A stretch of 64,000 nt of DNA. Origin: Nostoc sp. MS1. GTDB taxonomy: Bacteria; Cyanobacteriota; Cyanobacteriia; Cyanobacteriales; Nostocaceae. Below are positions 16,852 through 25,179 of the stretch, piece after piece (positions within the stretch are counted from its first letter, which is position 1; each line of letters starts with the position of its first letter). The notes beneath the pieces are model-generated. The model made no database searches, was not told the origin of the DNA, and saw nothing but the letters and a program-made list of their open reading frames with translations. The translations under genes were made by a program, and so were the position numbers. The stretch lies in NCBI RefSeq assembly GCF_019976755.1, contig NZ_AP023441.1, positions 1 through 64,000 of the forward strand. Direction: 5' to 3'.

Positions 16852-17064
16852 TAGTCAATAGTCCATAGTCAATAGTCAATAGTCCACAGTTTTGGACTAT
16901 TCGACAAATAACTTTAGTAGTATGCCATTAATTAACCCAAGACGAGGGTTAAAACCATAGCTCTTTATACCAGTTTAGAGGCGATCAGCAATAGGAGTAT
17001 GCTTACAGGCAAATCTTTAACTGTTGACTGTTGACTATTGACTATGGACTATTGACTAATGACC
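16846..17064. repeat. Long inverted repeat made of two heptamer arrays between pheS and surE
   Basis: The array at 16853-16889 (AGTCAATAGTCCATAGTCAA...) is the near-exact reverse complement of 17021-17057; by hand alignment 33 or 34 of 37 positions agree, and the match continues a few bases outward. Between the arms is a spacer of about 130 bp that must hold the divergent promoters. The left arm covers the pheS start codon, and the right array runs up to the surE start at 17079. Confidence 0.85.
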
Positions 17065-17078
17065 AATGACTAATGACC

Positions 17079-17876
17079 ATGAAACTACTAATTAGCAACG
17101 ATGACGGCATTTCCGCTTTGGGTATTCGGACTTTAGCTAACGCTTTAGCTGAGGCTGGCCATGATGTAACTGTAGTCTGTCCAGATAGAGAGCGATCGGC
17201 TACTGGTCATGGATTGACTTTACACCAACCGATTCGCGCGGAAATTATCGAGTCAATTTTTCACCCTTCCATCAAAGCTTGGGCTTGCGATGGTACTCCT
17301 TCCGACTGTGTGAAGTTGGCACTTTGGGCTTTATTAGACTCTCCTCCTGATTTGGTTCTGTCTGGGATTAACCAAGGTGCAAATCTAGGAACGGAAATTT
17401 TATATTCTGGTACGGTGTCTGCGGCGATGGAGGGCATGATTGAAGGCATTCCCAGCATTGCTTTTAGTTTAACCAGCCATATTTACAAGGATTTTCAGCC
17501 TGCGGCGAAGTTCGCCACCGTCTTAGTAGAACAACTGGCGACTAAACCCATACCCGATTTGATGTTACTGAACGTAAATATCCCGGCTGTATCTTGGGAA
17601 GAAATCGCTGGTGTTAAACTCACCCGTCAAGGGGTGCGGCGCTATGTTGATGTTTTCGATAAACGTACTGATCCTCGTGGTAAAACCTACTACTGGTTAA
17701 CCGGAGAAGTTTTAGAAGAGGTAGAACCCCCAGAAGGTTTAAACCTGCCCCGACACGTACCCATTGATGTGCATGTGGTGCGTGATAAATATATCAGCAT
17801 CACACCATTGCAATACAACCTCACCTATGCTAGAGGACTAGATAAATTATCTGATTGGAATTTTCCCTTGTCCTAA
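17079..17876 (+). CDS. surE: 5'/3'-nucleotidase SurE
   Basis: Stationary-phase survival protein E, a metal-dependent nucleoside monophosphate phosphatase. The 265-residue protein begins with the diagnostic MKLLISNDDGISALGI, where the DD pair binds the metal, followed by VVCPDRERSATGHGLTL and LSGINQGANLGTEILYSGTVSAA. The start at 17079 matches family starts; an ATG two codons upstream (17073) is equally reachable. No ribosome binding site is visible because the upstream bases are a heptamer array. It is divergent from pheS and followed by another long array. Confidence 0.96.
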   Translation: MKLLISNDDGISALGIRTLANALAEAGHDVTVVCPDRERSATGHGLTLHQPIRAEIIESIFHPSIKAWACDGTPSDCVKLALWALLDSPPDLVLSGINQGANLGTEILYSGTVSAAMEGMIEGIPSIAFSLTSHIYKDFQPAAKFATVLVEQLATKPIPDLMLLNVNIPAVSWEEIAGVKLTRQGVRRYVDVFDKRTDPRGKTYYWLTGEVLEEVEPPEGLNLPRHVPIDVHVVRDKYISITPLQYNLTYARGLDKLSDWNFPLS

Positions 17877-17878
17877 AT

Positions 17879-18000
17879 CAGTTGTCAGTTATCAGTTATC
17901 AGTGAACATAGGTTGTTGGCTGCGGCCTGTGGACTGTGGACTATGGACTGTGGACTGTGGACTGTTGACTGTTGACTATGGACTGTTGACTGTTGACTAT
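17879..18000. repeat. Heptamer arrays (CAGTTAT, GGACTGT, TTGACTG types)
   Basis: A short CAGTTATCAGTTATCAG array at 17879-17902 is followed by at least eleven near-tandem heptamers at 17926-18000 (TGTGGAC / TATGGAC / TGTTGAC). This is the longest such run in the window. Confidence 0.85.
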
Positions 18001-18163
18001 TAAATTCTCTACTTCCTCGACTTTTGACCCCTCAGTGCAACACAACAAAATTTAGGCTATAAAGTTATGAGCCTTTGATATTACTGATACATCAATGCTG
18101 GGAATAATAAGGTAACAACTTTGTATTACCTTACCTAGTTAACATCGTCTACCGAAAACAATG

Positions 18164-18216
18164 TATGCTGTTCTACCATCAACCCTATTCTCTATCTTTT
18201 ACGGTAAAACAGCATA
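18164..18216. promoter_or_regulatory. 14-bp stem-loop upstream of the MBL hydrolase gene
   Basis: TATGCTGTTCTACC (18164-18177) pairs with GGTAAAACAGCATA (18203-18216) with one mismatch around a 25-nt loop. It ends 64 bp before the start codon. It lacks a T-run, so it is more likely an operator or leader structure than a terminator. Its role is inferred from position only. Confidence 0.45.
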
Positions 18217-18280
18217 GATTTTACAAAACAAGTGACAAACTTGTGTTTAAATTGCCCCCTCAGTCCAGCAAGCAATACCC

Positions 18281-19174
18281 ATGTTAAGGATAGAGAATCA
18301 ATTTACTGTACAATTTTGGGGAGTTCGTGGCAGCATTCCCTGTCCAGGGCCAAATACAGTCCGCTACGGTGGCAATACTCCCTGTGTGGAGATGCAGGTA
18401 GCAGGTAAACGCTTAATTTTCGATGGCGGTACAGGACTACACGTTTTGGGACAATCTTTATTGCGCCAAATGCCAATAGAGGCGCACCTGTTTTTCACTC
18501 ATTCCCATTGGGATCATATGCAGGGATTTCCCTTTTTTGTGCCTGGGTTTGTTAAAGGGAATAATTTTCATATTTACGGTGCGATAGCTCCCGATGGTTC
18601 GACTGTAGAACAACGGCTCAACGATCAAATGCTCCACCCTAATTTTCCCGTACCTTTGCAAATCATGCAAGCCAATCTGCATTTCCACGATGTGCAGCCA
18701 GGACAACCCATCCAGATGAATGAGATTACCATCGAAACAGCACCACTCAACCATCCTGGTGAAGCTGTAGGCTATCGAGTTAACTGGCGCGGTGGTGCAG
18801 CAGTTTACATTACCGATACAGAACATTTCTCAGATAAATTAGATGAGAATGTCCTGTGGTTGGCTCGCAATGCGGATATCCTGATTTACGATTCCACCTA
18901 CACTGACGAAGAATATTATTCTCCCAAATCACCGAAAATTGGCTGGGGACATTCGACTTGGCAAGAGGCTGTCAAAGTTGCCAAAGCTGCTAATGTTAAG
19001 ACATTAGTGATTTTTCATCATGACCCTGCCCATGACGATGATTTCTTAGATCAGGTAGGCGCACAAGCATTTGCTAAGTTTTCTGGGGCAATTATGGCGC
19101 GGGAAGGGATGGTACTCCAGGTTCCTGTGTCGGTTCCCTTATCAGAATCTTTTCCTGTTAGTAATTTTTCATGA
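18281..19174 (+). CDS. Metallo-beta-lactamase-fold hydrolase
   Basis: A 297-residue MBL-fold protein of the cyclic-phosphodiesterase-like group. It begins with FWGVRGSIPCPGP and YGGNTPCVE, typical of this branch. The zinc-binding motif HSHWDHMQG lies at about 73-81, with further ligands in NHPGEAVGYR, ITDTEH and a late FHHDPAHDD. Close relatives hydrolyse cyclic nucleotides or phosphoribosyl cyclic phosphate, but the substrate here is unknown. It is transcribed alone, after a heptamer array and a stem-loop. Confidence 0.88.
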   Translation: MLRIENQFTVQFWGVRGSIPCPGPNTVRYGGNTPCVEMQVAGKRLIFDGGTGLHVLGQSLLRQMPIEAHLFFTHSHWDHMQGFPFFVPGFVKGNNFHIYGAIAPDGSTVEQRLNDQMLHPNFPVPLQIMQANLHFHDVQPGQPIQMNEITIETAPLNHPGEAVGYRVNWRGGAAVYITDTEHFSDKLDENVLWLARNADILIYDSTYTDEEYYSPKSPKIGWGHSTWQEAVKVAKAANVKTLVIFHHDPAHDDDFLDQVGAQAFAKFSGAIMAREGMVLQVPVSVPLSESFPVSNFS

Positions 19175-19226
19175 TACAACTGGCCATCGGAGTAATTGTA
19201 GATTTTAGATTAGATTGGTGATTAGG

Positions 19227-19278
19227 AACTATCAGCGCTAGGTGTACCGTTAAGGTATTTTGTGCCGGACTGATAGTT
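19227..19278. other. Stem-loop between the MBL gene and ribF
   Basis: A perfect 9-bp inverted repeat, AACTATCAG (19227-19235) and CTGATAGTT (19270-19278), encloses 34 nt in which GGTGTACC and TGTGCC may pair further. It ends 28 bp before the ribF GTG start. It shows none of the conserved FMN-riboswitch core, so it may be an MBL-gene terminator or a ribF leader structure. Confidence 0.4.
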
Positions 19279-19305
19279 AAATAAACCTCAAATCCCAAAA
19301 TCCAA

Positions 19306-20388
19306 GTGCTAAATCTGTCTCAAAATGGGTGTTCTGTGTGGGTTGCTTCTGGAAACGAACTGCTGCTTACGCCAACGGCTGTGGCCCTTGGTAAATTTGA
19401 TGGAGTGCATCTTGGCCATCAAAGAGTAATTCAACCAGTTTTACAGCCAAATAGGAGCGGACAAACAGGGGAAGAGTATGGGAATGCCCCATTAGCCCCA
19501 AGCCCTTCAGCAGCACCACAAGAACGGATATACTCTACAGTTGTCACATTTCGTCCTCATCCCCAAGAGTTCTTTACCGGACAACCCCGGACTTGGTTAA
19601 CTCCCCTAGATGAGAAAGTACAACAATTGCGATCGCTTGGGGTAGACCAACTAGTACTACTACCCTTTGACAAAGAATTAACTGCTTTGTCACCGGAAGA
19701 TTTTGTCGAAAAAATTCTGGTACAACAACTACACTGTCAACAAATCAGTGTCGGGCAAGATTTTTGTTTCGGCAAGCAACGCCGTGGTACGGCCAAGGAT
19801 TTAGAGTTAATAGCCGCAAAGTACCATATTCCTGTTACCATAGTACCGCTACAAACTTCCCAAGGACAATTTATCGAAGATATTAACTGTGGTCATTTTG
19901 AATCTTTAGAGGATGCCCCTATTAGTACTTCATTGATTCGTCAAGCCTTAGAAACAGGCGACATCAAAACTGCCAACCGATTTTTAGGAAGACCCTACAC
20001 CCTCATCGGCGTTGTCGTTGAAGGCGAACAACTTGGTAGAACTATCGGTTTCCCTACAGCTAATCTAGAACTACCAAAAGATAAATTTGTTCCCTGTCGG
20101 GGTGTTTACGCCGTTCGCGTCAAGATTTTGGGTGAAACACCAGACGCAAATGTAAAATCCGAAATGCTCGGAGTAATGAATATTGGCAACCGCCCCACAG
20201 TCAACGGTACTTATTCATCAGTAGAAGTGCATCTTCTCGATTGGTCTGGGGATTTATATGGTAAACAACTGGCTGTGCAGTTAATAGAATTTTTGCGACC
20301 AGAACAAAAATTTCCCTCTCTAGATGCCTTAAAAGAGCAAATTCAACAAGATTGCATTGTGGCTAGACAAGTTCTCATGAGGATATAA
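19306..20388 (+). CDS. ribF: Bifunctional riboflavin kinase / FAD synthetase
   Basis: Makes FMN from riboflavin and then FAD. The 360-residue protein has the N-terminal nucleotidyltransferase domain with ALGKFDGVHLGHQRVI, VVTFRPHPQEFF and the DFCFGKQRRG loop. The C-terminal kinase domain has LGRTIGFPTANLELP, MGVMNIGNRPTVNG-type and VEVHLLDWSGDLYG motifs. It begins at GTG (19306). About 25 extra low-complexity residues (PNRSGQTGEEYGNAPLAPSP and on) are inserted after HLGHQRVIQPVLQ, longer than in typical RibF and probably a surface loop. Confidence 0.95.
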   Translation: MLNLSQNGCSVWVASGNELLLTPTAVALGKFDGVHLGHQRVIQPVLQPNRSGQTGEEYGNAPLAPSPSAAPQERIYSTVVTFRPHPQEFFTGQPRTWLTPLDEKVQQLRSLGVDQLVLLPFDKELTALSPEDFVEKILVQQLHCQQISVGQDFCFGKQRRGTAKDLELIAAKYHIPVTIVPLQTSQGQFIEDINCGHFESLEDAPISTSLIRQALETGDIKTANRFLGRPYTLIGVVVEGEQLGRTIGFPTANLELPKDKFVPCRGVYAVRVKILGETPDANVKSEMLGVMNIGNRPTVNGTYSSVEVHLLDWSGDLYGKQLAVQLIEFLRPEQKFPSLDALKEQIQQDCIVARQVLMRI

Positions 20389-20553
20389 GGGTGTAAGGTT
20401 TTTAATACATACACCTTCAATATCCTTGTCTAAACTTTTCTCATGTATAAGTAAAAAGACGCAAATAAACTGAAATACAAAAGTTCTAGTTAAGCAGCTA
20501 AAAACCTTTTCCCTCTTGCCTTATCGGAGTGACAATTATTCGTGTCCAGCTAC

Positions 20554-20952
20554 TTATCTTTCAGGAATAACAGCAATACATTCAATTTCTACCAACACAT
20601 CTTTTGGTAAACGCGCAACTTCCACACAAGCACGCGCTGGCGCTGTCGCTTCGTCAAAATACTGGGCATAAACTGCATTCACGGCGGCAAAGTCATCCAT
20701 ATCCGCAAGGAACACAGTTGTTTTAACTACGTTAGCAAATTTGAGTCCGGCAGCTTGTAAGATGGCATGGAGATTAGCGAATACTTGTTCTGTTTGCTGT
20801 TTGACATCTCCTTCTCCCACAACTGCGCCTGTAGTGGGGTCAAGGGCAATTTGTCCAGCTACGAAAAGTATTTTACCAGAGGCAGCGATCGCTTGATTAT
20901 AAGGCCCCACTGGTGCAGGTGCTTTATCAGTACGAATAATTTGATGAGCCAT
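20554..20952 (-). CDS. ridA: RidA-family enamine/imine deaminase
   Basis: A 132-residue YjgF/YER057c/UK114 protein that hydrolyses reactive 2-aminoacrylate-type enamines formed by PLP enzymes. Signature features: GPYNQAIAASGKILFVAGQIALDP near the N-terminus and RACVEVARLPKDVLVEIECIAV at the C-terminus, with the catalytic Arg of the RACVEV motif present. The length is exactly that of the family. It lies 47 bp downstream of the Nudix gene on the same strand, so the two probably form a small operon. Confidence 0.95.
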   Translation of the reverse strand: MAHQIIRTDKAPAPVGPYNQAIAASGKILFVAGQIALDPTTGAVVGEGDVKQQTEQVFANLHAILQAAGLKFANVVKTTVFLADMDDFAAVNAVYAQYFDEATAPARACVEVARLPKDVLVEIECIAVIPER

Positions 20953-20999
20953 AAATATTATTACCCTTGTGTTTGGCTATTTTTGAATGGTGATATTGT

Positions 21000-21437
21000 T
21001 TAGCCCAATCTGGGACGAATCCCATAATGGCGATAACGCCAATAATCTCGCAAAATGCGATCGTGGTCAAAGCATAAATTATTAGGCACAAGCCAAGATT
21101 CAAAAACACCTACACCTTTAGCATCATCCCCCGCCTGTGGTTCCCCCGTCGCCGTTGCCAAAAACACAATACTAATCGTGTGCTGACGCGGATCACGGCT
21201 GGGGTCAGAATAGACTAACAACTGTTCCACCAACTCTACCTTTAATCCCGTTTCTTCCTCTGCTTCCCGCCGCGCCGCTACTTCCACCGCTTCCCCATAA
21301 TCAACAAAACCCCCAGGAAGCGCCCACCCCAAAGGTTCGTTATGTCGCTCAATTAATACTATCGGTCTATGGGGTTTGTCTATCAATTCAATAATAATAT
21401 CAACCGTAGGTGCAGGATTTCTATAAGTCATAGTCAT
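21000..21437 (-). CDS. Nudix hydrolase
   Basis: A 145-residue Nudix pyrophosphatase. The Nudix box GGFVDYGEAVEVAARREAEEETGLKV fits G-x5-E-x7-REUxEE-x-GU exactly. The N-terminal part (PTVDIIIEL and PIVLIERHNEPLGWALP) suggests an ADP-ribose or nucleotide-sugar type substrate, but this is not certain. It is the upstream gene of a likely pair with ridA; the upstream region of 297 bp carries a heptamer array. Confidence 0.92.
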   Translation of the reverse strand: MTMTYRNPAPTVDIIIELIDKPHRPIVLIERHNEPLGWALPGGFVDYGEAVEVAARREAEEETGLKVELVEQLLVYSDPSRDPRQHTISIVFLATATGEPQAGDDAKGVGVFESWLVPNNLCFDHDRILRDYWRYRHYGIRPRLG

Positions 21438-21480
21438 TAGTCATTAGTCCATAGTCCACAGTCAACAGTCCACAGTCCCA
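21431..21480. repeat. TAGTCAT / CAGTCCA heptamer array before the Nudix gene
   Basis: Tandem heptamers TAGTCAT, TAGTCCA and CAGTCCA/CAGTCAA run from the Nudix start codon outward. The rest of the 297-bp spacer to malQ shows pyrimidine-rich CTCCCC runs and no gene. Confidence 0.8.
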
Positions 21481-21734
21481 AGTTATTCATTTTTCTACCT
21501 TGTCTCCCCCCTCTCCCCCTACTTCCTCATCTCCCCCTACTAGTCTGTCAACTTTGAAATGATGGATAGATTTGTGTAACTTTGATTTTGGGGTAATGCT
21601 TTTCAAGATTGACTATCCCTCAAAACTATTTTGACAAACTACTACTCCCCACTCCCCTATCCATCGATAGCTTTCCAAGGTAGCCTTAGCGTGATAGATT
21701 CGAGGCGACGCTACCTCCTGTATTGATGTAAAAT

Positions 21735-23243
21735 ATGCCTTTTATTAGATCAAGCGGTGTTCTACTGCATCCTACCTCGTTTCCTAGCCGATTTGGTATT
21801 GGGGATTTAGGCTTGGAAGCCTACAGGTTTATTGATTTCCTAGAAAAAAGCTATCAACAATATTGGCAAGTCTTACCCTTGGGGCCGACTGGATACGGTA
21901 ATTCACCTTATATGTCGTACTCAGCTTTGGCTGGTAATCATCTGTTAATTAGTCCAGATAAATTAAGAGAAGAAGGTTTATTAGCTGAGGAAGATTTGGC
22001 TAATTTACCAAATTTTCCTACAAACAAAGTGGATTTTGAGCAAGTTGTCCCAGTCAAAATTCAACTACTCAAAAAAGCTTGCGAGAATTTTAAAACAAAA
22101 GCATCAGAAATACAGCAGAAAAAATTTGCTGGGTTTTGTGAAAGCAAAGCCTATTGGTTAGATGATTATGCTTTGTTTATGGCGCTCAAAGATACTCAAG
22201 ATAATGCCAGTTGGTACGCTTGGGAACCAGCTTTAGCAAAGCGTGAACCAGACGCACTAGAGAGAGTACAGCGTCAACTAACTGATGAAATTTTCTATTA
22301 CAAGTTCATCCAATACGAATTTTTCCGCCAGTGGTCGGAATTGAAAAGTTACGCCAATTTGCGGGGGATTGAAATTATCGGTGATATTCCGATTTATGTA
22401 GCCCATGATAGTGCTGACGTTTGGGCAAATCCTGAGATATTTGCTCTAGATGAAGAAACCGGGGAAGTCGCACTGATGGCGGGTGTTCCACCAGATTATT
22501 TTAGTGCGACGGGTCAGTTGTGGGGCAACCCAGTTTACAACTGGGAGGAATTGCAAAAACAGGACTTTAAGTGGTGGGTACAGCGTTTTGAGGCGATGCT
22601 AGATTATGTTGATGTGATTCGCATCGACCATTTCCGAGGGTTTGAAGCTTTCTGGGTTGTACCTCAAGGTGAGGAAACAGCCATGAATGGTAAGTGGGTG
22701 ACAGCACCAGGAGAAGAACTTTTTGATACAATTAAGCGAAAACTGGGTAAATTACCTGTTTTAGCGGAAGATTTGGGGGTTATTACACCAGAAGTTGAAG
22801 CTTTACGGGATAAATATGAATTTCCGGGGATGAAGGTTTTGCAGTTTGCTTTTGGTTCTGACCCAGGAAATCCGTTTTTACCATTCAATTACACAGGTAA
22901 TTTTGTGGTTTACACGGGGACTCACGATAATGATACAACTGTAGGTTGGTTCAACCAAGCCGGTGACTACGAGAAACAAAACCTCTTACTCTATTTAGGC
23001 TGTGTTAGTCCTGAAGGTATCCATTGGGATTTGATTCGCTTGGCGTTGAGTTCTGTAGCGAATCAAGCGATTCTCCCGCTACAGGACATTTTGGGTTTGG
23101 GTAATGAGGCGCGAATGAATTTTCCCAGTGTTGCAACTGGGAATTGGGAGTGGCGCTATGATTGGGATGCTTTGAGAGATGAATTGAGCGATCGCCTCAA
23201 AGCTCTCACCAAACTCTACGGACGCGCCCCTCAAGGTAAATAG
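21735..23243 (+). CDS. malQ: 4-alpha-glucanotransferase (amylomaltase)
   Basis: GH77 disproportionating enzyme that moves maltooligosaccharides during glycogen turnover. The 502-residue protein is full length. Key motifs: SYQQYWQVLPLGPTGYGNSP near the start, GDIPIYVAHDSADVWANP, IRIDHFRGFEAFW with nucleophile Asp298, LAEDLG with acid/base Glu345, and YTGTHDNDTTVGW. It is monocistronic and convergent with the RodZ-like gene; a hairpin separates them. Confidence 0.97.
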   Translation: MPFIRSSGVLLHPTSFPSRFGIGDLGLEAYRFIDFLEKSYQQYWQVLPLGPTGYGNSPYMSYSALAGNHLLISPDKLREEGLLAEEDLANLPNFPTNKVDFEQVVPVKIQLLKKACENFKTKASEIQQKKFAGFCESKAYWLDDYALFMALKDTQDNASWYAWEPALAKREPDALERVQRQLTDEIFYYKFIQYEFFRQWSELKSYANLRGIEIIGDIPIYVAHDSADVWANPEIFALDEETGEVALMAGVPPDYFSATGQLWGNPVYNWEELQKQDFKWWVQRFEAMLDYVDVIRIDHFRGFEAFWVVPQGEETAMNGKWVTAPGEELFDTIKRKLGKLPVLAEDLGVITPEVEALRDKYEFPGMKVLQFAFGSDPGNPFLPFNYTGNFVVYTGTHDNDTTVGWFNQAGDYEKQNLLLYLGCVSPEGIHWDLIRLALSSVANQAILPLQDILGLGNEARMNFPSVATGNWEWRYDWDALRDELSDRLKALTKLYGRAPQGK

Positions 23244-23266
23244 GAATGAAGGATGTAGGGGTTTAA

Positions 23267-23307
23267 GGGTGTAGGGGTGTAGATTCAATAACTACACTCC
23301 TATACCC
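23267..23307. terminator. Stem-loop between convergent malQ and the RodZ-like gene
   Basis: GGGTGTAGGGGTGTAG (23267-23282) pairs with CTACACTCCTATACCC (23292-23307) through 16 pairs, two of them G-U, with a 9-nt loop. There is no clear T-run on either strand, but its position between two converging genes suggests a two-way transcript end. Confidence 0.55.
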
Positions 23308-23327
23308 CCATACGCATACCTTGTTGT

Positions 23328-24122
23328 TCACAATTGAGGTTTAGCTGCAATCTTAATTTCTTCCTCTTTACCTAGTTCTCCCATTTCCTTGGCTGCTTGC
23401 TGATTGACACTCATCAGCACACCACCAGCATTAGTGGTTTTCACTGTCAGTTGTTCTTGGGCTTTCCAAATTCGATGAGTCCCTTCTGGTAATGTCCCCT
23501 CGAATTGAGTTTTACCGTCAGCTACTACCCGAATCCATGATGAGGCTTTGAGGGTGACACCAACTTGTACCGATTGATTATTCTTATCTTTGGTGATATC
23601 GCTTACAGATTCAGTTTTGATTGGTTTCTGTTGCGAATCAACTACAGTTTCTTGCTCTACAGATGGTGTACTCTCGTTATCTGCTTTCAAAGCTGCATTA
23701 TTCAATAACTGAGACAAACTACTGATAGAGCAGACAATAACAAATATGTAAAGTAGGTAAAGATGAAAAGGACGTAATAGTCTTATTGAATTAGATTCGC
23801 CTACAGGTTGCAGATTTTTTTGCGGGGAGACAACCGGAAATTGGCTAGAAAATTCCACACCATTAAAGCCGAGTGCATCAGCAAATTGTCTAATTAAACC
23901 TTGTATGTAAATTGGTTCTGGCAAATCATTCATATTACCTTCCTCAATTGCTTGCAACAGCCGCCGAGGAATTTTAGTCATGGCGACCATTTCCTCTAGA
24001 GATAATCCCTTTTCTTGTCGGGAAGTCCACAATTGAGCGCCTAATTCCGCTAGTTTTTCTTCTCTTTGTTGGTCTAGCGAAAGTTGTGGTTGATCATCCT
24101 GCTTTCTTTTTAGCCATTTCAT
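23328..24122 (-). CDS. RodZ-like helix-turn-helix membrane protein (DUF4115)
   Basis: A 264-residue protein with the RodZ domain order. A Cro-type HTH_25 domain occupies about 25-85 (LWTSRQEKGLSLEEMVAMTK, PRRLLQAIEEGN, IQGLIRQFADALG). A single transmembrane helix follows at about 120-140 (HLYLLYIFVIVC), and a periplasmic DUF4115-type beta domain near 185-250 (LKASSWIRVVADGKTQFEG). RodZ links MreB filaments to the membrane in cell-shape control. The HTH is conserved but may not bind DNA. AAGGAG lies 13 bases before the ATG. It sits downstream of a pseudouridine synthase gene on the same strand. Confidence 0.85.
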   Translation of the reverse strand: MKWLKRKQDDQPQLSLDQQREEKLAELGAQLWTSRQEKGLSLEEMVAMTKIPRRLLQAIEEGNMNDLPEPIYIQGLIRQFADALGFNGVEFSSQFPVVSPQKNLQPVGESNSIRLLRPFHLYLLYIFVIVCSISSLSQLLNNAALKADNESTPSVEQETVVDSQQKPIKTESVSDITKDKNNQSVQVGVTLKASSWIRVVADGKTQFEGTLPEGTHRIWKAQEQLTVKTTNAGGVLMSVNQQAAKEMGELGKEEEIKIAAKPQL

Positions 24123-24152
24123 GACTTTTCTAAACTCCTTACCTCAGCTGAT

Positions 24153-24197
24153 TTGTCAGTTGTCATTAGTCATTAGTCATTAGTCCATAGTCCAAAG
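24153..24197. repeat. TAGTCAT heptamer array
   Basis: CAGTTGTCATTAGTCATTAG-type tandem heptamers ending TAGTCCATAGTCC lie between the RodZ-like gene and the upstream pseudouridine synthase gene. Confidence 0.8.
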
Positions 24198-24235
24198 TTA
24201 TTCTTCTCTGGCTCTCCCTACTTCCTCATCTCCCC

Positions 24236-25036
24236 CTACTTCCTCATCTTCCTCATCTCCTCATTCCCCCTACTATCTTTACTGGCTATATGCTTTACTT
24301 GGTCTTGCAAACTGTGGACTTCTTCATCTCGAAGTTGGCGATAGTTTCCTTGACGCAGTGGGGGTTGTTTTGAATTTTGTAACTGGATGGAACCGATCGC
24401 AATCCGATGTAATTCCACGACTGGATGTCCCAATTGTTCTGCTACACGGCGAATTTGGCGGTTGCGTCCCTCCTGCAAAATTATTTCTAAACAGCTTTTA
24501 TCGGCTAGAGTTTCTAGCAAGGTAACTTTGGCTGGACGGGTTTTTCTCCCATCTAACATCACACCTCGCCGCCACATTTCTAACACTGCTGGGGAAGGAT
24601 GTCCTTTAACTAATACTTGATAGGTTTTGGGGATATTATGACTTGGATGAGTCAGCTTATAGGTCAAATCTCCGTCGTTCGTCAGGATTAATGCTCCTGT
24701 AGAATCTGCGTCCAGCCGACCAACTGGGTGAAGACCCAATCCCTTACGTAATTTTTCTGGCAACAAATCTAACACTGTTTTCCTACCTTGAGGGTCGTAG
24801 CAAGTAGAGACTACTCCGGTGGGTTTATTTAATAAAAGGTATGTTAGATGGGGATGCGCTTGAGCAGATACTGACTTACCATCAACTGTAATTATATCTC
24901 TTTCTATGTCAACTTTTTGACCTAGTTGAGCTAATGCACCATTGATATGTACGCGCGATCGCCTGATCATTTCTTCCGCTTCCCGGCGTGAGGCGATCCC
25001 CAATTGCGATAAAACTTTTTGTAACCTAGCCTCCAT
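24236..25036 (-). CDS. rRNA pseudouridine synthase (RsuA/RluB/E/F family)
   Basis: A 266-residue pseudouridine synthase. An N-terminal S4 RNA-binding domain (about 1-60; RLQKVLSQLGIASRREAEEMI) precedes the catalytic domain, with GRLDADSTGALILTNDG holding the catalytic Asp and EGRNRQIRRVAEQLGHPV near the C-terminus. It modifies uridines in ribosomal RNA; RluB is the closest type, but the exact target position is not clear from sequence. The start at MEARLQKVL (25036) matches family starts; an earlier in-frame ATG at 25069 would add 11 hydrophobic residues that do not fit. Confidence 0.92.
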   Translation of the reverse strand: MEARLQKVLSQLGIASRREAEEMIRRSRVHINGALAQLGQKVDIERDIITVDGKSVSAQAHPHLTYLLLNKPTGVVSTCYDPQGRKTVLDLLPEKLRKGLGLHPVGRLDADSTGALILTNDGDLTYKLTHPSHNIPKTYQVLVKGHPSPAVLEMWRRGVMLDGRKTRPAKVTLLETLADKSCLEIILQEGRNRQIRRVAEQLGHPVVELHRIAIGSIQLQNSKQPPLRQGNYRQLRDEEVHSLQDQVKHIASKDSRGNEEMRKMRK

Positions 25037-25179
25037 GTAGAAATTACTGATAATAATATAAAGGTTCAAATAATCATCATAATCTTGGCACTTTATAGAT
25101 GGTAGCCATAAATGTTACAGTTAAGACTTATTTAAAGTTCGTTGATTACCTAGCAAACACCTGTCTATATAGTGGTTAA

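Noticed and set aside
17879..18000. Possible CRISPR array
   Set aside because: Repeats are 7-bp tandem heptamers without unique spacers, and no cas genes are present in the window.
19227..19305. FMN riboswitch upstream of ribF
   Set aside because: The conserved FMN aptamer sequences are absent; only a simple stem-loop was found.
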